DNA of 64,000 nt from NCBI GenBank assembly GCA_024760545.1, contig CP060501.1, positions 248,001 to 312,000 on the forward strand, written 5' to 3'. A program made the position numbers and the translations under genes. Under the pieces are notes generated by a model, which searched no databases, was not told the origin of the DNA, and worked only from the letters and a program-made list of their open reading frames with translations. This document shows, piece by piece, positions 42,478 through 51,972 of the stretch. Source of the stretch: Nitrospira sp. (lineage in GTDB: Bacteria > Nitrospirota > Nitrospiria > Nitrospirales > Nitrospiraceae). The number at the start of each line of letters is the position of its first letter. Position 1 is the first letter of the stretch.

Positions 42478-42699
42478 ATGGGTACACAGGTTGATCCAAT
42501 TCCCACGGTAATACTTTTGGACCACCTCAACGTGAATCTGAGGGATGCAAACGGCGAGTCGGACTCGTACTCAGGAGCAAGGACGGTAATCGTACCTTGA
42601 CCCTTTCTCCTAACGAGCCTTCCGCCATGAAGTTGGTGGAGAAGGGAGGTCGGACAATCTGGGGAGCGCCGTAACTTCCGTGGGAAGGGATGAAAGCCG

Positions 42700-42891
42700 T
42701 CAGACTGCTTTACGAACCAACCCTGAACGCAGGCAGCGGGTGCAGACCCGAATACGCCGATGGCTTTTGCCGACCACAGCGCGAACGGTCTGGATATTGG
42801 GGTTAAACACGCGCCTGGTCTTATTGTTGGCGTGACTGACATTGTTGCCCGATACGGGCTTCTTTAGGCAAATCTCGCATTGTAATGCCAC
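42700..42891 (-). CDS. rpmB: Ribosomal protein bL28
   Basis: A 63-residue protein with the L28 signature: [34 protein letters not shown] and a C-terminal [12 protein letters not shown]. Two Cys-x2-Cys pairs mark the zinc-binding (C+) form. Translation starts at GTG 42891 after GGGAG. It is divergent from the cobalamin riboswitch transcript. Confidence 0.95.
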   Translation of the reverse strand: MALQCEICLKKPVSGNNVSHANNKTRRVFNPNIQTVRAVVGKSHRRIRVCTRCLRSGLVRKAV

Positions 42892-43039
42892 GGTCGTACT
42901 CCCTTTCCGCTGAGTGAACTCGAAGTTAGCGTGCGGATACTACCATAGCCTGCCGAACACTCACAAGCGTCCGACTGTTTCATGATGCATGAAGGCCCGG
43001 CATGATCGAACTTGACAAGATTTGGCGGTCTCTCCTATT

Positions 43040-43270
43040 GTTCTGGGCGCGAGAACTCCTGAGTAAGGGAAGAGGGTGAAACGCCCTCGCGGTCCCGCCG
43101 CTGTAAATGGGGACGAAACCCGTCGACGCCACTGGCGTGGCCGTGAAACGTCGTTCGTGAATCGTGAAACGTCTCGGTCTTGATGCGAGATACGATCCAC
43201 GAGATACGCTTCACGTGCATGTTGGGAAGGCGCGGGGAGTAGGATGAACCATGAGCCAGAAGACCTGCTC
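43040..43270 (+). ncRNA. Cobalamin riboswitch upstream of btuFCD
   Basis: Contains the core elements in order: AAGGGAAGAGGGTGAAACGCCC, GCCGCTGTAAATGGGGA, GCCACTGG, GGGAAGGCGCGGGG and GAGCCAGAAGACC. A ~75-base extension between GCCACTG and GGGAAGGC carries short repeats (CGTGAAACGTC twice, GAGATACG twice). It should sense adenosylcobalamin and lower uptake-gene expression; the platform is the terminator at 43332-43372. Confidence 0.9.
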
Positions 43271-43331
43271 AGAGAGGGTGACCATTGTTCCCTCGAGGCT
43301 GGGGAACAGGTGAGGATGAAGGAGCGGGTGC

Positions 43332-43372
43332 AATCCTCAGGGTCTATCCAGGCCTTGGGGATTTTTTCTTTT
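43332..43372 (+). terminator. Intrinsic terminator: expression platform of riboswitch 1
   Basis: AATCC pairs with GGATT, with an inner AGG/CCT helix, followed immediately by a U-rich run (TTTTTTCTTTT). It lies ~60 bases after the aptamer and touches the btuF start, indicating transcriptional attenuation. Confidence 0.7.
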
Positions 43373-44378
43373 GACTCGATGGCGAAGATATCATTCTGTT
43401 ATTGCTGCGTGTCTCCTGACTGTGCTGTCCCTGCCTCTTGTGCAGGCGGCCGAATGCGAGCGAGGAGATTGCACTGAGATGAAACGGCGGCAACAGGGGA
43501 TCCTCACTGGGATGCCCTTTATGACGCATGTGTCGTCGCGGGCTTTTGTGGATGATGCCGGGCGCAGGATCTACCTTGCCAAGCCGCCTGCCCGCGTCGT
43601 ATCGCTCGCTCCGAGCATTACCGAAATGCTGTTTGCGATCGGGCTGGATGAACAGATCGTCGGCGTGACCGAGTTTTGTGACTTTCCGGCGGCGGCGAAA
43701 TCAAAAGCCAAGGTGGGATATTCGAACCCCAGCGCGGAAGCCTTGATTGCCCTCCGTCCGGAATTAGTCCTGGCCCCCCGAGATTTTCTCCGTCCTGATC
43801 TGCAGACGAAGCTCGAGCAGCTGAAGATCCCCCTTTTCTTTCTTGAAGCTCAAACAGTGGAAGATATCCTGTTGCAAATTCATACGTTGGGAAAAATGTT
43901 TGAGAAAGTGCCGGCCGCCAATGAGGTGACTCAGAGCATGCGTCAACGCATCGCCGAGATTCGACGCAAAGTCGAAACGCCGCCGGCGCGGCGGGTGCTG
44001 TATGTCCTGAACAGTCAGCCGTTGATTACCGTAGGGCCGGGAAGTTTCATCCACCAGATGATCGGCCTCGCGGGAGGGGTGAACATCGCTGCGCAGGCCG
44101 GCATGGCCTATCCGAAGCTGAGTATGGAAGCGGTGCTCAAGGACGATCCGGAAGTGTTGATCTTTCCCAGCGGTGAAGTGGAGACGGTGCCGCGCAGCGA
44201 GCAGCAGCAATGGCGGCGCTGGGACTCACTTTCGGCCGTCAAGCAGCAGCGCTTTCACGAAGTCTCCTCGAATCTGTTGAATCGTCCAGGTCCTCGAGTG
44301 GTCGAGGCCTTGGAACAACTCGCCCGTGCGATCCATCCGGAAGTGTTCGGTTCCGGTGAAAGTACCGGTCACCCATGA
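43371..44378 (+). CDS. btuF: Cobalamin ABC transporter substrate-binding protein BtuF
   Basis: A 335-residue periplasmic protein. The only start giving a signal peptide (RRYHSVIAACLLTVLSLPLVQA) is TTG 43371, which falls in the U-tract of the terminator; a GGGGA in the terminator's 3' arm serves as ribosome site. The FecB/BtuF domain is clear: RVVSLAPSITEMLFAIGLDEQ, IVGVTEFCDFP, KVGYSNPSAEALIALRPELV, and the second lobe with LNSQPLITVGPGSFIHQMI. It delivers corrinoids to BtuCD. Confidence 0.88.
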   Translation: MTRWRRYHSVIAACLLTVLSLPLVQAAECERGDCTEMKRRQQGILTGMPFMTHVSSRAFVDDAGRRIYLAKPPARVVSLAPSITEMLFAIGLDEQIVGVTEFCDFPAAAKSKAKVGYSNPSAEALIALRPELVLAPRDFLRPDLQTKLEQLKIPLFFLEAQTVEDILLQIHTLGKMFEKVPAANEVTQSMRQRIAEIRRKVETPPARRVLYVLNSQPLITVGPGSFIHQMIGLAGGVNIAAQAGMAYPKLSMEAVLKDDPEVLIFPSGEVETVPRSEQQQWRRWDSLSAVKQQRFHEVSSNLLNRPGPRVVEALEQLARAIHPEVFGSGESTGHP

Positions 44379-44385
44379 GGATCTT

Positions 44386-45528
44386 TTGAAGCAGACGCCT
44401 GCCACAGTTCAGTCCGGTTCATGTGCCGGACTCTTGCCCAGCGAATCGTCTCGTGTGAACCCAGCTAGAGGCATTGTGGCTCAAGGGGCCATTCTCACGA
44501 ATTCACGGTGGATGACGACCTTGGGAATTCTTGCTCTCACGGCCATCGCGGTCAGTTTCGTCTGTCTTCACTTCGGCGCGCAGCCGATTGCATATGGTGA
44601 GATTCTACGGGTGTTTGTCGACGCCGTGAGCCGCAAGGAAATCAACAGTGGAACATCGGATGTGGCGACAACCATTCTGCTGCACGTCCGACTGCCCAGA
44701 ATGCTGCTGGGTTTCTTGGTTGGATGTTCCCTGGCCACAGTGGGAGTGGCCTTGCAGGCATTGTTACGGAACCCGTTGGCCGATCCCTATGTGCTTGGCG
44801 TCTCCAGCGGAGCCGCGCTTGGAGCTGCAGTAGGAGTCTTGCTTGGAGCGGGCACCACATTTTTGGCGGAAACCGCGCTGCCAGCCTACGGGTTTGCCGG
44901 AGGTCTCTTGGCGTTGGTGGTCGTCTATCGAATGGCTGCCAGCTATGAGCAGTTGCCGATCCACAGCCTGCTGCTGACCGGGGTGATTCTGAACGCCATC
45001 TTTTCAGCCTTGATCATGTTTATCACTTCGATCCTGGAGCCGAATCGTTCGTACGGGATGATGGCCTGGTTGATGGGCACGCTGACCGCCCCCACCTACG
45101 GTGGTCTGGCTGGGCTCGCCGTCTATCTTTCGATCGGCCTATTCCTTCTGTTCAGCCAAATGCGGGTCCTCAACATCTTAGCGTTGGGAGAAGATTCCGC
45201 TCGCACCCTCGGAATCGATACGGAAAAGGCGAAGCGGTTCATCTTTGTGTTAACGGCGTTGGTGACCGGCGCGGTCGTGTCCGTCAGCGGCATGATCGGA
45301 TTTATCGGTATGGTCGTTCCCCACGCCGTGCGCTTGGTCACAGGTGCGGACCATCGCTTGCTTCTTCCTGCATCGGCTCTGGTGGGTGGCACCTTTCTTA
45401 TGGGTGCCGATACGATTGCGCGGACCTTGATATCGCCCGCGGAAATTCCGGTGGGCATTATTACAGCCCTGGCCGGTGGACCATTCTTTGTGTATCTCTT
45501 GCTCTGGCGAAAGGATCGCTTGGCGTGA
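44386..45528 (+). CDS. btuC: Cobalamin ABC transporter permease BtuC
   Basis: A FecCD-family permease with about ten transmembrane segments. Motifs: RLPRMLLGFLVGCSLATVGVALQ, NPLADPYVLGVSSGAALGA, ALGEDSARTLGID and GMIGFIGMVVPHAVRLVTG. The start is set at TTG 44386 (GAGGA upstream), giving ~380 residues; ATG 44512 would remove the cytoplasmic leader only. Overlaps btuD by 4 bp. Confidence 0.9.
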   Translation: MKQTPATVQSGSCAGLLPSESSRVNPARGIVAQGAILTNSRWMTTLGILALTAIAVSFVCLHFGAQPIAYGEILRVFVDAVSRKEINSGTSDVATTILLHVRLPRMLLGFLVGCSLATVGVALQALLRNPLADPYVLGVSSGAALGAAVGVLLGAGTTFLAETALPAYGFAGGLLALVVVYRMAASYEQLPIHSLLLTGVILNAIFSALIMFITSILEPNRSYGMMAWLMGTLTAPTYGGLAGLAVYLSIGLFLLFSQMRVLNILALGEDSARTLGIDTEKAKRFIFVLTALVTGAVVSVSGMIGFIGMVVPHAVRLVTGADHRLLLPASALVGGTFLMGADTIARTLISPAEIPVGIITALAGGPFFVYLLLWRKDRLA

Positions 45529-46427
45529 GTGAGTTGTCCGACAGCCGGTCGAAGCAAGAGGCAGTTGCCGGCTCGGTCGGCGTCATCGAGCCACATCCGG
45601 CGTACGACGTGCAGGCCGTTCGGTTCCGCTACCAGTCCAAGGGATTGGATGCCATCAGGTGGATACTTGAGGATGTCTCCTTTTCCGCTCAAGCAGGTGA
45701 AGTGTTGGGAGTCGTCGGTCCCAATGGATCGGGGAAAACCTCCTTGCTGAAAGTGCTGGCGCGGCTGCTGCGTCCGGTGCAAGGCCGCATCGATTTGTTC
45801 GGACAAGAATTAGCCGCTATGGCTCAACAGGAGGTCGCTTGTACCGTTGGTGTGGTACCACAAGATAGCCAACAGCTCTTTCCGTTTACCGTAGCAGAAA
45901 CCGTCCTCATGGGGCGCTTTCCTCATCGGCCTCGTGGCCGATGGACCAGCGGATTCGGATGGGAAAGTCGAGAAGACGTGGCCATTGCCGAGGAGGCGAT
46001 GATGACGGTGGACATCGTTCACCTGGCTCATCGTGCCGTCACGGATCTTTCCGGTGGCGAGCGGCAGCGCGCCATGATTGCACGGGCGCTTGCGCAGACG
46101 CCGAAAGTTTTATTGCTCGATGAGCCGACCGCATTTCTCGATCTGCAGCATCAGGTTGAAATCTGTTCGGTACTAGTCCGGCTCAAAGAGGAACGCCGCT
46201 TAACCGTTGTTCTCGTGTCCCATGATCTGAATCTCGTCAGCCAGTATTGCGACCGGATTTTGTTGCTGGATCACGGTCAGGTGGTACGGCTGGGCCGCCC
46301 AGAAGAAGTGATTGAACCGGAGGTGTTGGAATCGGTGTATCGGTGCCGGGTGTTGGTGGATCGGCATCCGGGAACCGGGTTGCCTCGGGTGACGCTTCCT
46401 GGCCGCTCCCTGTCCGGAGGAATGTGA
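45525..46427 (+). CDS. btuD: Cobalamin ABC transporter ATPase BtuD
   Basis: A 300-residue ABC ATPase. Walker A GPNGSGKTS, Q-loop VGVVPQDSQQLFPFT, signature LSGGERQR, Walker B KVLLLDEPTAFLDLQHQ and H-loop LVSHD are all present. A ~30-residue N-terminal extension precedes the nucleotide-binding domain. It energises BtuC. Confidence 0.92.
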   Translation: MSELSDSRSKQEAVAGSVGVIEPHPAYDVQAVRFRYQSKGLDAIRWILEDVSFSAQAGEVLGVVGPNGSGKTSLLKVLARLLRPVQGRIDLFGQELAAMAQQEVACTVGVVPQDSQQLFPFTVAETVLMGRFPHRPRGRWTSGFGWESREDVAIAEEAMMTVDIVHLAHRAVTDLSGGERQRAMIARALAQTPKVLLLDEPTAFLDLQHQVEICSVLVRLKEERRLTVVLVSHDLNLVSQYCDRILLLDHGQVVRLGRPEEVIEPEVLESVYRCRVLVDRHPGTGLPRVTLPGRSLSGGM

Positions 46428-46428
46428 T

Positions 46429-47196
46429 ATGAGGACGGGCAAGATCGCGCTGCTTCATCTTGAGACGGTTCCCGGGGCCATCGAGCGAAACCGATTTGTG
46501 ATTGTCGAGGCCATCAAGCATGCAGCCGCAACCGGCGCCGAGTGGATCGTGACGCCGGAGCTTGCGGTGTGCGGATTGCAGTTTGCCCACGTCGTCGGGT
46601 CGGATTGGATACAGCCGCAACCAGACCCTTGGATGCAACAGGTCTGCAAACTGGTCAGGACTCTGAAGCGAACCGTATTTCTCGGCTGCCCGGAGCGGGA
46701 GGGCGGTCGGTGCTATAACTCGGTGTTTGTCATCGGCCCGAGTGGGGAAATTTTGGGTAAACATCGCAAGATCAATGTAGTGAGTGATTCACTGGCATGG
46801 TCCAGCCCCGGCGAGACAGTCGCTCCGATCGAGTGCGATGGGATCAAGGTCGGCGTACTCATCTGCAGTGACGTCTATACCTCGAATATCGCCAGGGCGC
46901 TGAGATTCGAAGGGGCGCAGCTGTTGGTGTCGCCGGCGTCATGGGGGCCTGGAATTCATGGTCCGAATGGGGAGTGGGAGCAGCGGACTCATGAAACAGG
47001 ACTTCCGTTGATCGTCTGTAACCGAACCGGCGCGGAGAAGACGCTGGATTTTTGGAAGGCTCCAAGTCTCGTCGTGCAGGACGGCACGCGTCTGCTCGCA
47101 CACACGTCCAAGAAATCCGCCGTGCTGACATTCAACTGGGATTTCGACGCCATGAGCCTGCGTTCTTCAAAGTATTCCATCGACTACATCAGGTAG
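46429..47196 (+). CDS. Carbon-nitrogen hydrolase (nitrilase superfamily)
   Basis: A 255-residue amidase-type enzyme with the catalytic triad E44 (TPELAVCG), K114 (KHRKIN) and C146 (LICSDV). Substrate cannot be told from sequence. It starts 1 bp after btuD ends and is thus in the riboswitch-controlled btu operon; amide hydrolysis of corrinoid side chains or of a nitrogen compound is conceivable but speculative. Confidence 0.85.
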   Translation: MRTGKIALLHLETVPGAIERNRFVIVEAIKHAAATGAEWIVTPELAVCGLQFAHVVGSDWIQPQPDPWMQQVCKLVRTLKRTVFLGCPEREGGRCYNSVFVIGPSGEILGKHRKINVVSDSLAWSSPGETVAPIECDGIKVGVLICSDVYTSNIARALRFEGAQLLVSPASWGPGIHGPNGEWEQRTHETGLPLIVCNRTGAEKTLDFWKAPSLVVQDGTRLLAHTSKKSAVLTFNWDFDAMSLRSSKYSIDYIR

Positions 47197-47344
47197 TCAT
47201 ACGACCTGTGATCAGAGTCAGTTTAGCGAGTCAGCAATGTTCGGTTGATCGATACAAACCGGTGTAGACAGGAAGAGAGGCACCCCTCTCCTGCATAGGA
47301 ATCAGGGTGCGTAACAATTATTCTGGGGGGATTCTTTAAGACCA

Positions 47345-47490
47345 TACCGTCAGCGACGGGGAAGATGGTGAAAATCCATCACGGTGCCGCCACTGTAAGC
47401 GGGGAGTGACTCTGCACGATGCCACTGTGTGCTTCGGCGCATGGGAAGGCGCAGAGTTAACGACGAGCCGCAAGTCAGGAGACCCAACTG
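47345..47490 (+). ncRNA. Cobalamin riboswitch upstream of btuB-cob operon
   Basis: Compact aptamer with GACGGGGAAGATGGTGAAAATCC, GCCGCCACTGTAAGCGGGGA, GCCACTGTG, GGGAAGGCGC and GAGCCGCAAGTCAGGAGACC. No extension like that of the first riboswitch. It precedes btuB by ~40 bases. Confidence 0.92.
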
Positions 47491-47505
47491 CCGGGATTAT
47501 CGATG

Positions 47506-47522
47506 CCCTTCGAGTCAAAGGG
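47506..47522 (+). promoter_or_regulatory. Ribosome-site hairpin: platform of riboswitch 2
   Basis: CCCTT pairs with AAGGG, which is part of the AAAGGGAGG ribosome site of btuB. No U-tract follows. Translational control is therefore likely, in contrast with the terminator of riboswitch 1. Confidence 0.5.
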
Positions 47523-47530
47523 AGGTTTCC

Positions 47531-49558
47531 ATGAGTCGGGTTCGTCCGTGTTTGTTGTGCAGTTTTCTCGTTTTTCTATTCGGCCTCTTTTCTCCTCTAG
47601 TCTCTGCATTTGCGCAGGATATCGCGATGGCCGATCAGCAAGAGGTCATCGAGGTCCCCGATGTGGTGGTCAGCGCGACCAAGACAGCAATTCCAGCCAA
47701 GCAAGTCACCAGCGCCGTAGAGGTGATCACCGGCGAAGACATGCAACAACGAAAAGTCAGAACCGTTGTGGAGGCCCTGCGCTGGGCTCAAGGACTTTCC
47801 ATCAATCAAAGTGGTGGCCTCGGCACGGTCGTGGACGTGCGGATGCGGGGCGGAACGCCGGAGCAAACGCTCGTGCTCATCGATGGAGCGATCGTCAACA
47901 GCGCCACGATCGGGAATTATGACTTTGCCAACCTCACATCCGATAACATCGAGCGGATTGAGATTCTGAGAGGTAGCCAGAGCATGTTGTGGGGTTCGGA
48001 TGCGATGGGCGGTGTGATCAATATCACGACGAAGCGAGGGCGGGACAAGCCCAACATCTCCGCGTTTACCGAGTACGGATCATTCAATACCATTCGAGGG
48101 GGAGGCAGCCTAGCCGGGAAGAAGGGGCCCATTGATTTTTCCGGTTCGCTCACCCGTTTGGATTCGGCCGGATTTTCGGCCATCAATTATCGACGCGGTG
48201 CTGCTGAGCGCGATGGATACCACAATTGGCAGGGATCGGTTCGGGTCGGGGCCGATCTTCCCAGGGATGGACGACTCGAGTTTAGTTTTCGATGGATGCA
48301 GAGCGTCGTCAATTTCGATGGGTTTGCGTTTAATCCAGTCACCTTTGCATCCGATCCAGCGGATGTTCTCGGGGCGAAATCAAATGATACCCAATACATT
48401 TTTGCAGGAAACTATTCGCAGCCGATCACCTCATGGTGGTCGCAACGATTGACATTGTCGCGAGCGACGGACAATCTCGTGAGTAACGGGGGAACTTTCG
48501 AACGGAACGTTGTGACCGATATAACGGCGCCGATTGGGTTCCCATTCAAGTCACAGATTGAGACGACGAGCAACCGGATTGAATGGCAGCATAACATTCA
48601 AGTCGGTAAACCCTTGTTGCTGACAGGTGGATATCAATTTCGTGAGCAGAAGGGCAGCAATCGAGACCTGCTTACAAATATAAACACGTTTGAGAATAAA
48701 GTTCTCAGCAGTCATGCGGGATTCGGGGAGGCACAGCTCAACCTTTGGGATCGTGTGTTTGGAACAGCGGGGATTCGGCAGGACGAGTATAACGTGTTTG
48801 GAAGCGCCACAACGTATCGTGTGACTGGGGGATATCTGCACCAAGAAACGGGGACAAAACTGCGCGGTAGTTATGCAACAGGGTTTCGAGCACCGACGAT
48901 CAACCAATTGTTTTTCCCTGGGTTCGGGAATCCGAATTTGCAGCCCGAGAAGAGCCAAGCTTTGGATGCAGCCATTGAACAAACATTACCAAATGATTGG
49001 GGTTCGATCAGCGTAGGATACTTTTGGACTCGTTATCGCAATCTTATCCTGTCTGTGTTTGATCCGCTTGTTTGTACGGCGCCTGGTTCGTTCGGGTTCT
49101 GTGCGCAGAATGCGGGGTTGGCTAGAGCGCAGGGCGTGGAGGTCAGCACAAAGTTGAAGCTCCTCCGTGATAGAGCATGGGCTAAGAGCCTGGATCTGAT
49201 GATCAATTATACGTACTCAGCCACGCGCGATATTAGTGATGGTTCGGAGACACGCCTGCCAAGGTGGCCGCTCCATCAAATAACGACCATCATCAGCTAT
49301 CAACCTCTTGAGGGTCTTCGGGGTAACCTGGAGGGGCGGTACGTGGGTGAGCGGTTTAACAACGTTGGCAACAACGGACCGATCCCATCATTCGTGGTCT
49401 GGAATCTCTCCGCCAGTTATGACATCACAAAGCAGGTCCAGGCCTATTTGCGTTTCGACAACATCTTCAATGAGAAGTATGAAGAGGTCCTGTTCTTCGG
49501 CACGCCGATCCGCTCGATTTTCGGCGGCGTGCGCATCAATTATGATCTTCCGATCTAG
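47531..49558 (+). CDS. btuB: TonB-dependent cobalamin receptor BtuB
   Basis: A 675-residue outer-membrane protein from ATG 47531 (GGGAGG upstream). Signal peptide (FLVFLFGLFSPLVSAFAQ), TonB box region EVIEVPDVVVSATK, plug domain (QVTSAVEVITGEDMQQRK, IERIEILRGSQSMLWGSDAMGGVINI) and a 22-strand-type barrel ending in an aromatic-terminated strand (GGVRINYDL). It imports corrinoids across the outer membrane. Confidence 0.92.
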   Translation: MSRVRPCLLCSFLVFLFGLFSPLVSAFAQDIAMADQQEVIEVPDVVVSATKTAIPAKQVTSAVEVITGEDMQQRKVRTVVEALRWAQGLSINQSGGLGTVVDVRMRGGTPEQTLVLIDGAIVNSATIGNYDFANLTSDNIERIEILRGSQSMLWGSDAMGGVINITTKRGRDKPNISAFTEYGSFNTIRGGGSLAGKKGPIDFSGSLTRLDSAGFSAINYRRGAAERDGYHNWQGSVRVGADLPRDGRLEFSFRWMQSVVNFDGFAFNPVTFASDPADVLGAKSNDTQYIFAGNYSQPITSWWSQRLTLSRATDNLVSNGGTFERNVVTDITAPIGFPFKSQIETTSNRIEWQHNIQVGKPLLLTGGYQFREQKGSNRDLLTNINTFENKVLSSHAGFGEAQLNLWDRVFGTAGIRQDEYNVFGSATTYRVTGGYLHQETGTKLRGSYATGFRAPTINQLFFPGFGNPNLQPEKSQALDAAIEQTLPNDWGSISVGYFWTRYRNLILSVFDPLVCTAPGSFGFCAQNAGLARAQGVEVSTKLKLLRDRAWAKSLDLMINYTYSATRDISDGSETRLPRWPLHQITTIISYQPLEGLRGNLEGRYVGERFNNVGNNGPIPSFVVWNLSASYDITKQVQAYLRFDNIFNEKYEEVLFFGTPIRSIFGGVRINYDLPI

Positions 49559-50965
49559 ATGAGCATGGTGGATTATCCACGGTTGGTCATTGCCGGGACG
49601 TCAAGCGGCGTCGGGAAGACGACCGCCACGTTGGGGATTTTGGCGGCCTTGCGTGAGCGAGGCCGCCGGGTTCAGCCGTTCAAGGTCGGGCCCGACTTTA
49701 TCGATCCGAGCCATCACCGGGCGGCTACCGGCTGCTCGTCTCGAAATCTTGACGGGTGGATGCTTGGGGGGGACCTGAATCGTTCGATCTTTGCCCGCGC
49801 CGCGGCCGACGCGGAGATCTCGATTATCGAAGGCATGATGGGGCTGTTCGACGGCAGTTCGCCGCTGAACGAGGTCGGCAGCACGGCTGAATTGGCGAAG
49901 CAAGTGAATGCGCCGGTGCTGCTCGTAGTCGATGGGAGCGCGATGGCCCGATCCGCGGCGGCGATGGTAGGCGGTTACGCGCGCTTTGATCCCGAGCTGC
50001 GTGTTGCGGGAGTTTTGTTCAATCGTGTCGGGAGTGAAGGACATTATCAACTCCTGAAGGCGGCTGTTGAGCAATCTACCGACGTGGTGTCCGTCGGATA
50101 TTTGCGTTCGGATCCCGCGATGACCATTTCGGATCGGCATCTCGGACTGGTCATGGCCATAGAGCAGGGTGGCGATCAGCTTTATCATCGCTTGGCAATG
50201 GCAGCGCTGGAGACGGTTAATCTTGATCGGATCGAGGCACTCGCCCATTCGTGTGGCACGCTGCCGGGATCAGTCTCTCAGCCGGCGATAAAAAGTCATG
50301 GCCGTACCGTTCGAATCGGTGTGGCACAGGATCGGGCGTTTTGCTTTTACTACCCGGACAATCTTGAATTGCTGGAAGCGGCCGGCGCCGAACTCGTGAG
50401 ATTTTCTCCGTTGAACGACGACGTATTGCCGGATGTCGAGATGCTGTATCTTGGCGGTGGATATCCGGAATTGTATGGCGAGGAGTTGGCCAAAAATGCC
50501 TCGATGCGCGCGGCCATCAAGCGGTTTGCCGAGCGCGGCGGGGTGATCTATGGGGAATGCGGTGGGTTGATGTATCTGACGGAATCGATCCGCGATTTCG
50601 ATGGCCGTTCCCATGCAATGGTCGGAGTCTTTCCGGCCGAAACGGCCATGCGGAAACACGGCCTTACTTTGGGGTATCGAACGGTGGAATGTTCACGACG
50701 CAGCATTCTCGGAGAGGCCGGCGTTACAGCGCGAGGCCACGAGTTTCACTATTCAACGTTGGTTGCAAGAGAGCCGCTGCAGTATGCCTGTACACTGAGC
50801 GATGCAGAAGGCAGTTCGAAGGGGAAGGACGGATTGACAAGACACAATGTCCTCGCGCTCTATACTCATCTGCACTTTGCGAGTCAGCCGCAGATCGGGA
50901 CGGCGCTGGTGAATGCTGCCCGTCATTCCGCCGGTCGCACATCGGTAAGCGCGGGCCGGGCGTGA
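49559..50965 (+). CDS. cobB: Cobyrinate a,c-diamide synthase CobB/CbiA
   Basis: A 468-residue glutamine-dependent amidotransferase. N-terminal P-loop SSGVGKTT (AGTSSGVGKTTATLGIL), an ATP domain with GMMGLFDG, and a C-terminal triad-type GATase domain (YLGGGYPELY, YGECGGLMYL with the nucleophilic Cys, and GHEFHYST). It amidates side chains a and c of cobyrinate. It starts immediately after btuB and overlaps cobO by 1 bp. Confidence 0.93.
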   Translation: MSMVDYPRLVIAGTSSGVGKTTATLGILAALRERGRRVQPFKVGPDFIDPSHHRAATGCSSRNLDGWMLGGDLNRSIFARAAADAEISIIEGMMGLFDGSSPLNEVGSTAELAKQVNAPVLLVVDGSAMARSAAAMVGGYARFDPELRVAGVLFNRVGSEGHYQLLKAAVEQSTDVVSVGYLRSDPAMTISDRHLGLVMAIEQGGDQLYHRLAMAALETVNLDRIEALAHSCGTLPGSVSQPAIKSHGRTVRIGVAQDRAFCFYYPDNLELLEAAGAELVRFSPLNDDVLPDVEMLYLGGGYPELYGEELAKNASMRAAIKRFAERGGVIYGECGGLMYLTESIRDFDGRSHAMVGVFPAETAMRKHGLTLGYRTVECSRRSILGEAGVTARGHEFHYSTLVAREPLQYACTLSDAEGSSKGKDGLTRHNVLALYTHLHFASQPQIGTALVNAARHSAGRTSVSAGRA

Positions 50966-51564
50966 TGATGGATCACGACGAGCATAAAGCGAAAATGGAG
51001 CGTCTGAAGGCCTCCGTTGATCGACACATCGAGGAGGCGCAACAGGAAAAGGGCCTGTTAATCGTCTATACCGGCGCAGGCAAGGGGAAGACGACTGCTG
51101 CGCTGGGGATGGTGCTGCGCTGCATCGGGCACGGGCAGAAGGTTGCGGTGGTGCAGTTTATCAAGGGCGCTCTCGATACTGCGGAAGAGCGCGCTCTGAA
51201 GTCTCTGGGCGATCGAATCATCTTCCTGCGGATGGGAGAGGGCTACACCTGGGAAACTCAAGACCGGGCACGCGACACGCAGTTTGCGCAACAGGCCTGG
51301 AAGACGGCTTGTGAATTCCTGAGCGATGCGTCCTATGCCATGATCGTCCTCGACGAGTTCAATATCGCGCTGCAGCACGACTATGTCGGTCTTCAAGAGG
51401 TCCTGCCGGTGCTTCGCGATCGGCCGCCGATGCAGCATGTGGTGATTACCGGTAGAGGGGCGCCGGCGAAACTCATTGACGAGGCCGATTTGGTGACGGA
51501 GATGAAACAAGTGAAACATCCTTTCCGCCGGGGCATCAAAGCACAGCCCGGAGTTGAATTTTGA
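50965..51564 (+). CDS. cobO: Corrinoid adenosyltransferase CobO/BtuR type
   Basis: A 199-residue P-loop enzyme (VYTGAGKGKTTAALGM, then VVQFIKG, YAMIVLDEFNIAL and VITGRGAP) that adenosylates Co(I) corrinoids. ATG 50965 overlaps the cobB stop. The open frame extending upstream to 50557 is not coding. A second, unrelated PduO-type transferase lies downstream. Confidence 0.95.
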   Translation: MMDHDEHKAKMERLKASVDRHIEEAQQEKGLLIVYTGAGKGKTTAALGMVLRCIGHGQKVAVVQFIKGALDTAEERALKSLGDRIIFLRMGEGYTWETQDRARDTQFAQQAWKTACEFLSDASYAMIVLDEFNIALQHDYVGLQEVLPVLRDRPPMQHVVITGRGAPAKLIDEADLVTEMKQVKHPFRRGIKAQPGVEF

Positions 51565-51779
51565 AAGGGCCGGTACAGAAGACCTGCGGGGCATGCGGGA
51601 ACTCGTTTGAGTGCGGCGGCTATCAATGTTGGTGCGGGACGGTCGGGATTACCGAACAGCAAATGGATTGGATTGCCGCACGATTTGAGGACTGCCTTTG
51701 TCCAGGCTGTTTGAGAAAAATCGCCACCGGAGAATTGGGGCCGCAGGCGACAGAGACTATCGGACCCAGTGCTTCATAA
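51561..51779 (+). CDS. Cysteine-rich CWC-type small protein
   Basis: A 72-residue protein with eight Cys (KTCGACGNSFECGGYQCWCG, then CLCPGCL), matching the Cys-rich CWC family that often lies next to cobalamin or nitrogen genes; probably binds zinc. It starts at TTG 51561 overlapping the cobO stop. Confidence 0.7.
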   Translation: MKGPVQKTCGACGNSFECGGYQCWCGTVGITEQQMDWIAARFEDCLCPGCLRKIATGELGPQATETIGPSAS

Positions 51780-51972
51780 TGGACGTGCAGCGGATATTGA
51801 ACGATGGTGTGTGACGCGGGTTCACCTGTGCCATTCATTCGCTATTTAGCGTGACCGGTGTCTTGACGGCGCAGAGCAACCGATTGAGGACATTGGCTGA
51901 TGGAGCGGCTTCCTCCACCCAGCTCAATACGGACAGGTTGCCAATCGCATGGATACTGGGATAAGGAAGGGT

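Noticed and set aside
43244-43477. 77-codon frame overlapping the riboswitch end and btuF start
   Set aside because: It is in a different frame from the clear BtuF signal peptide and runs through the terminator; no homology.
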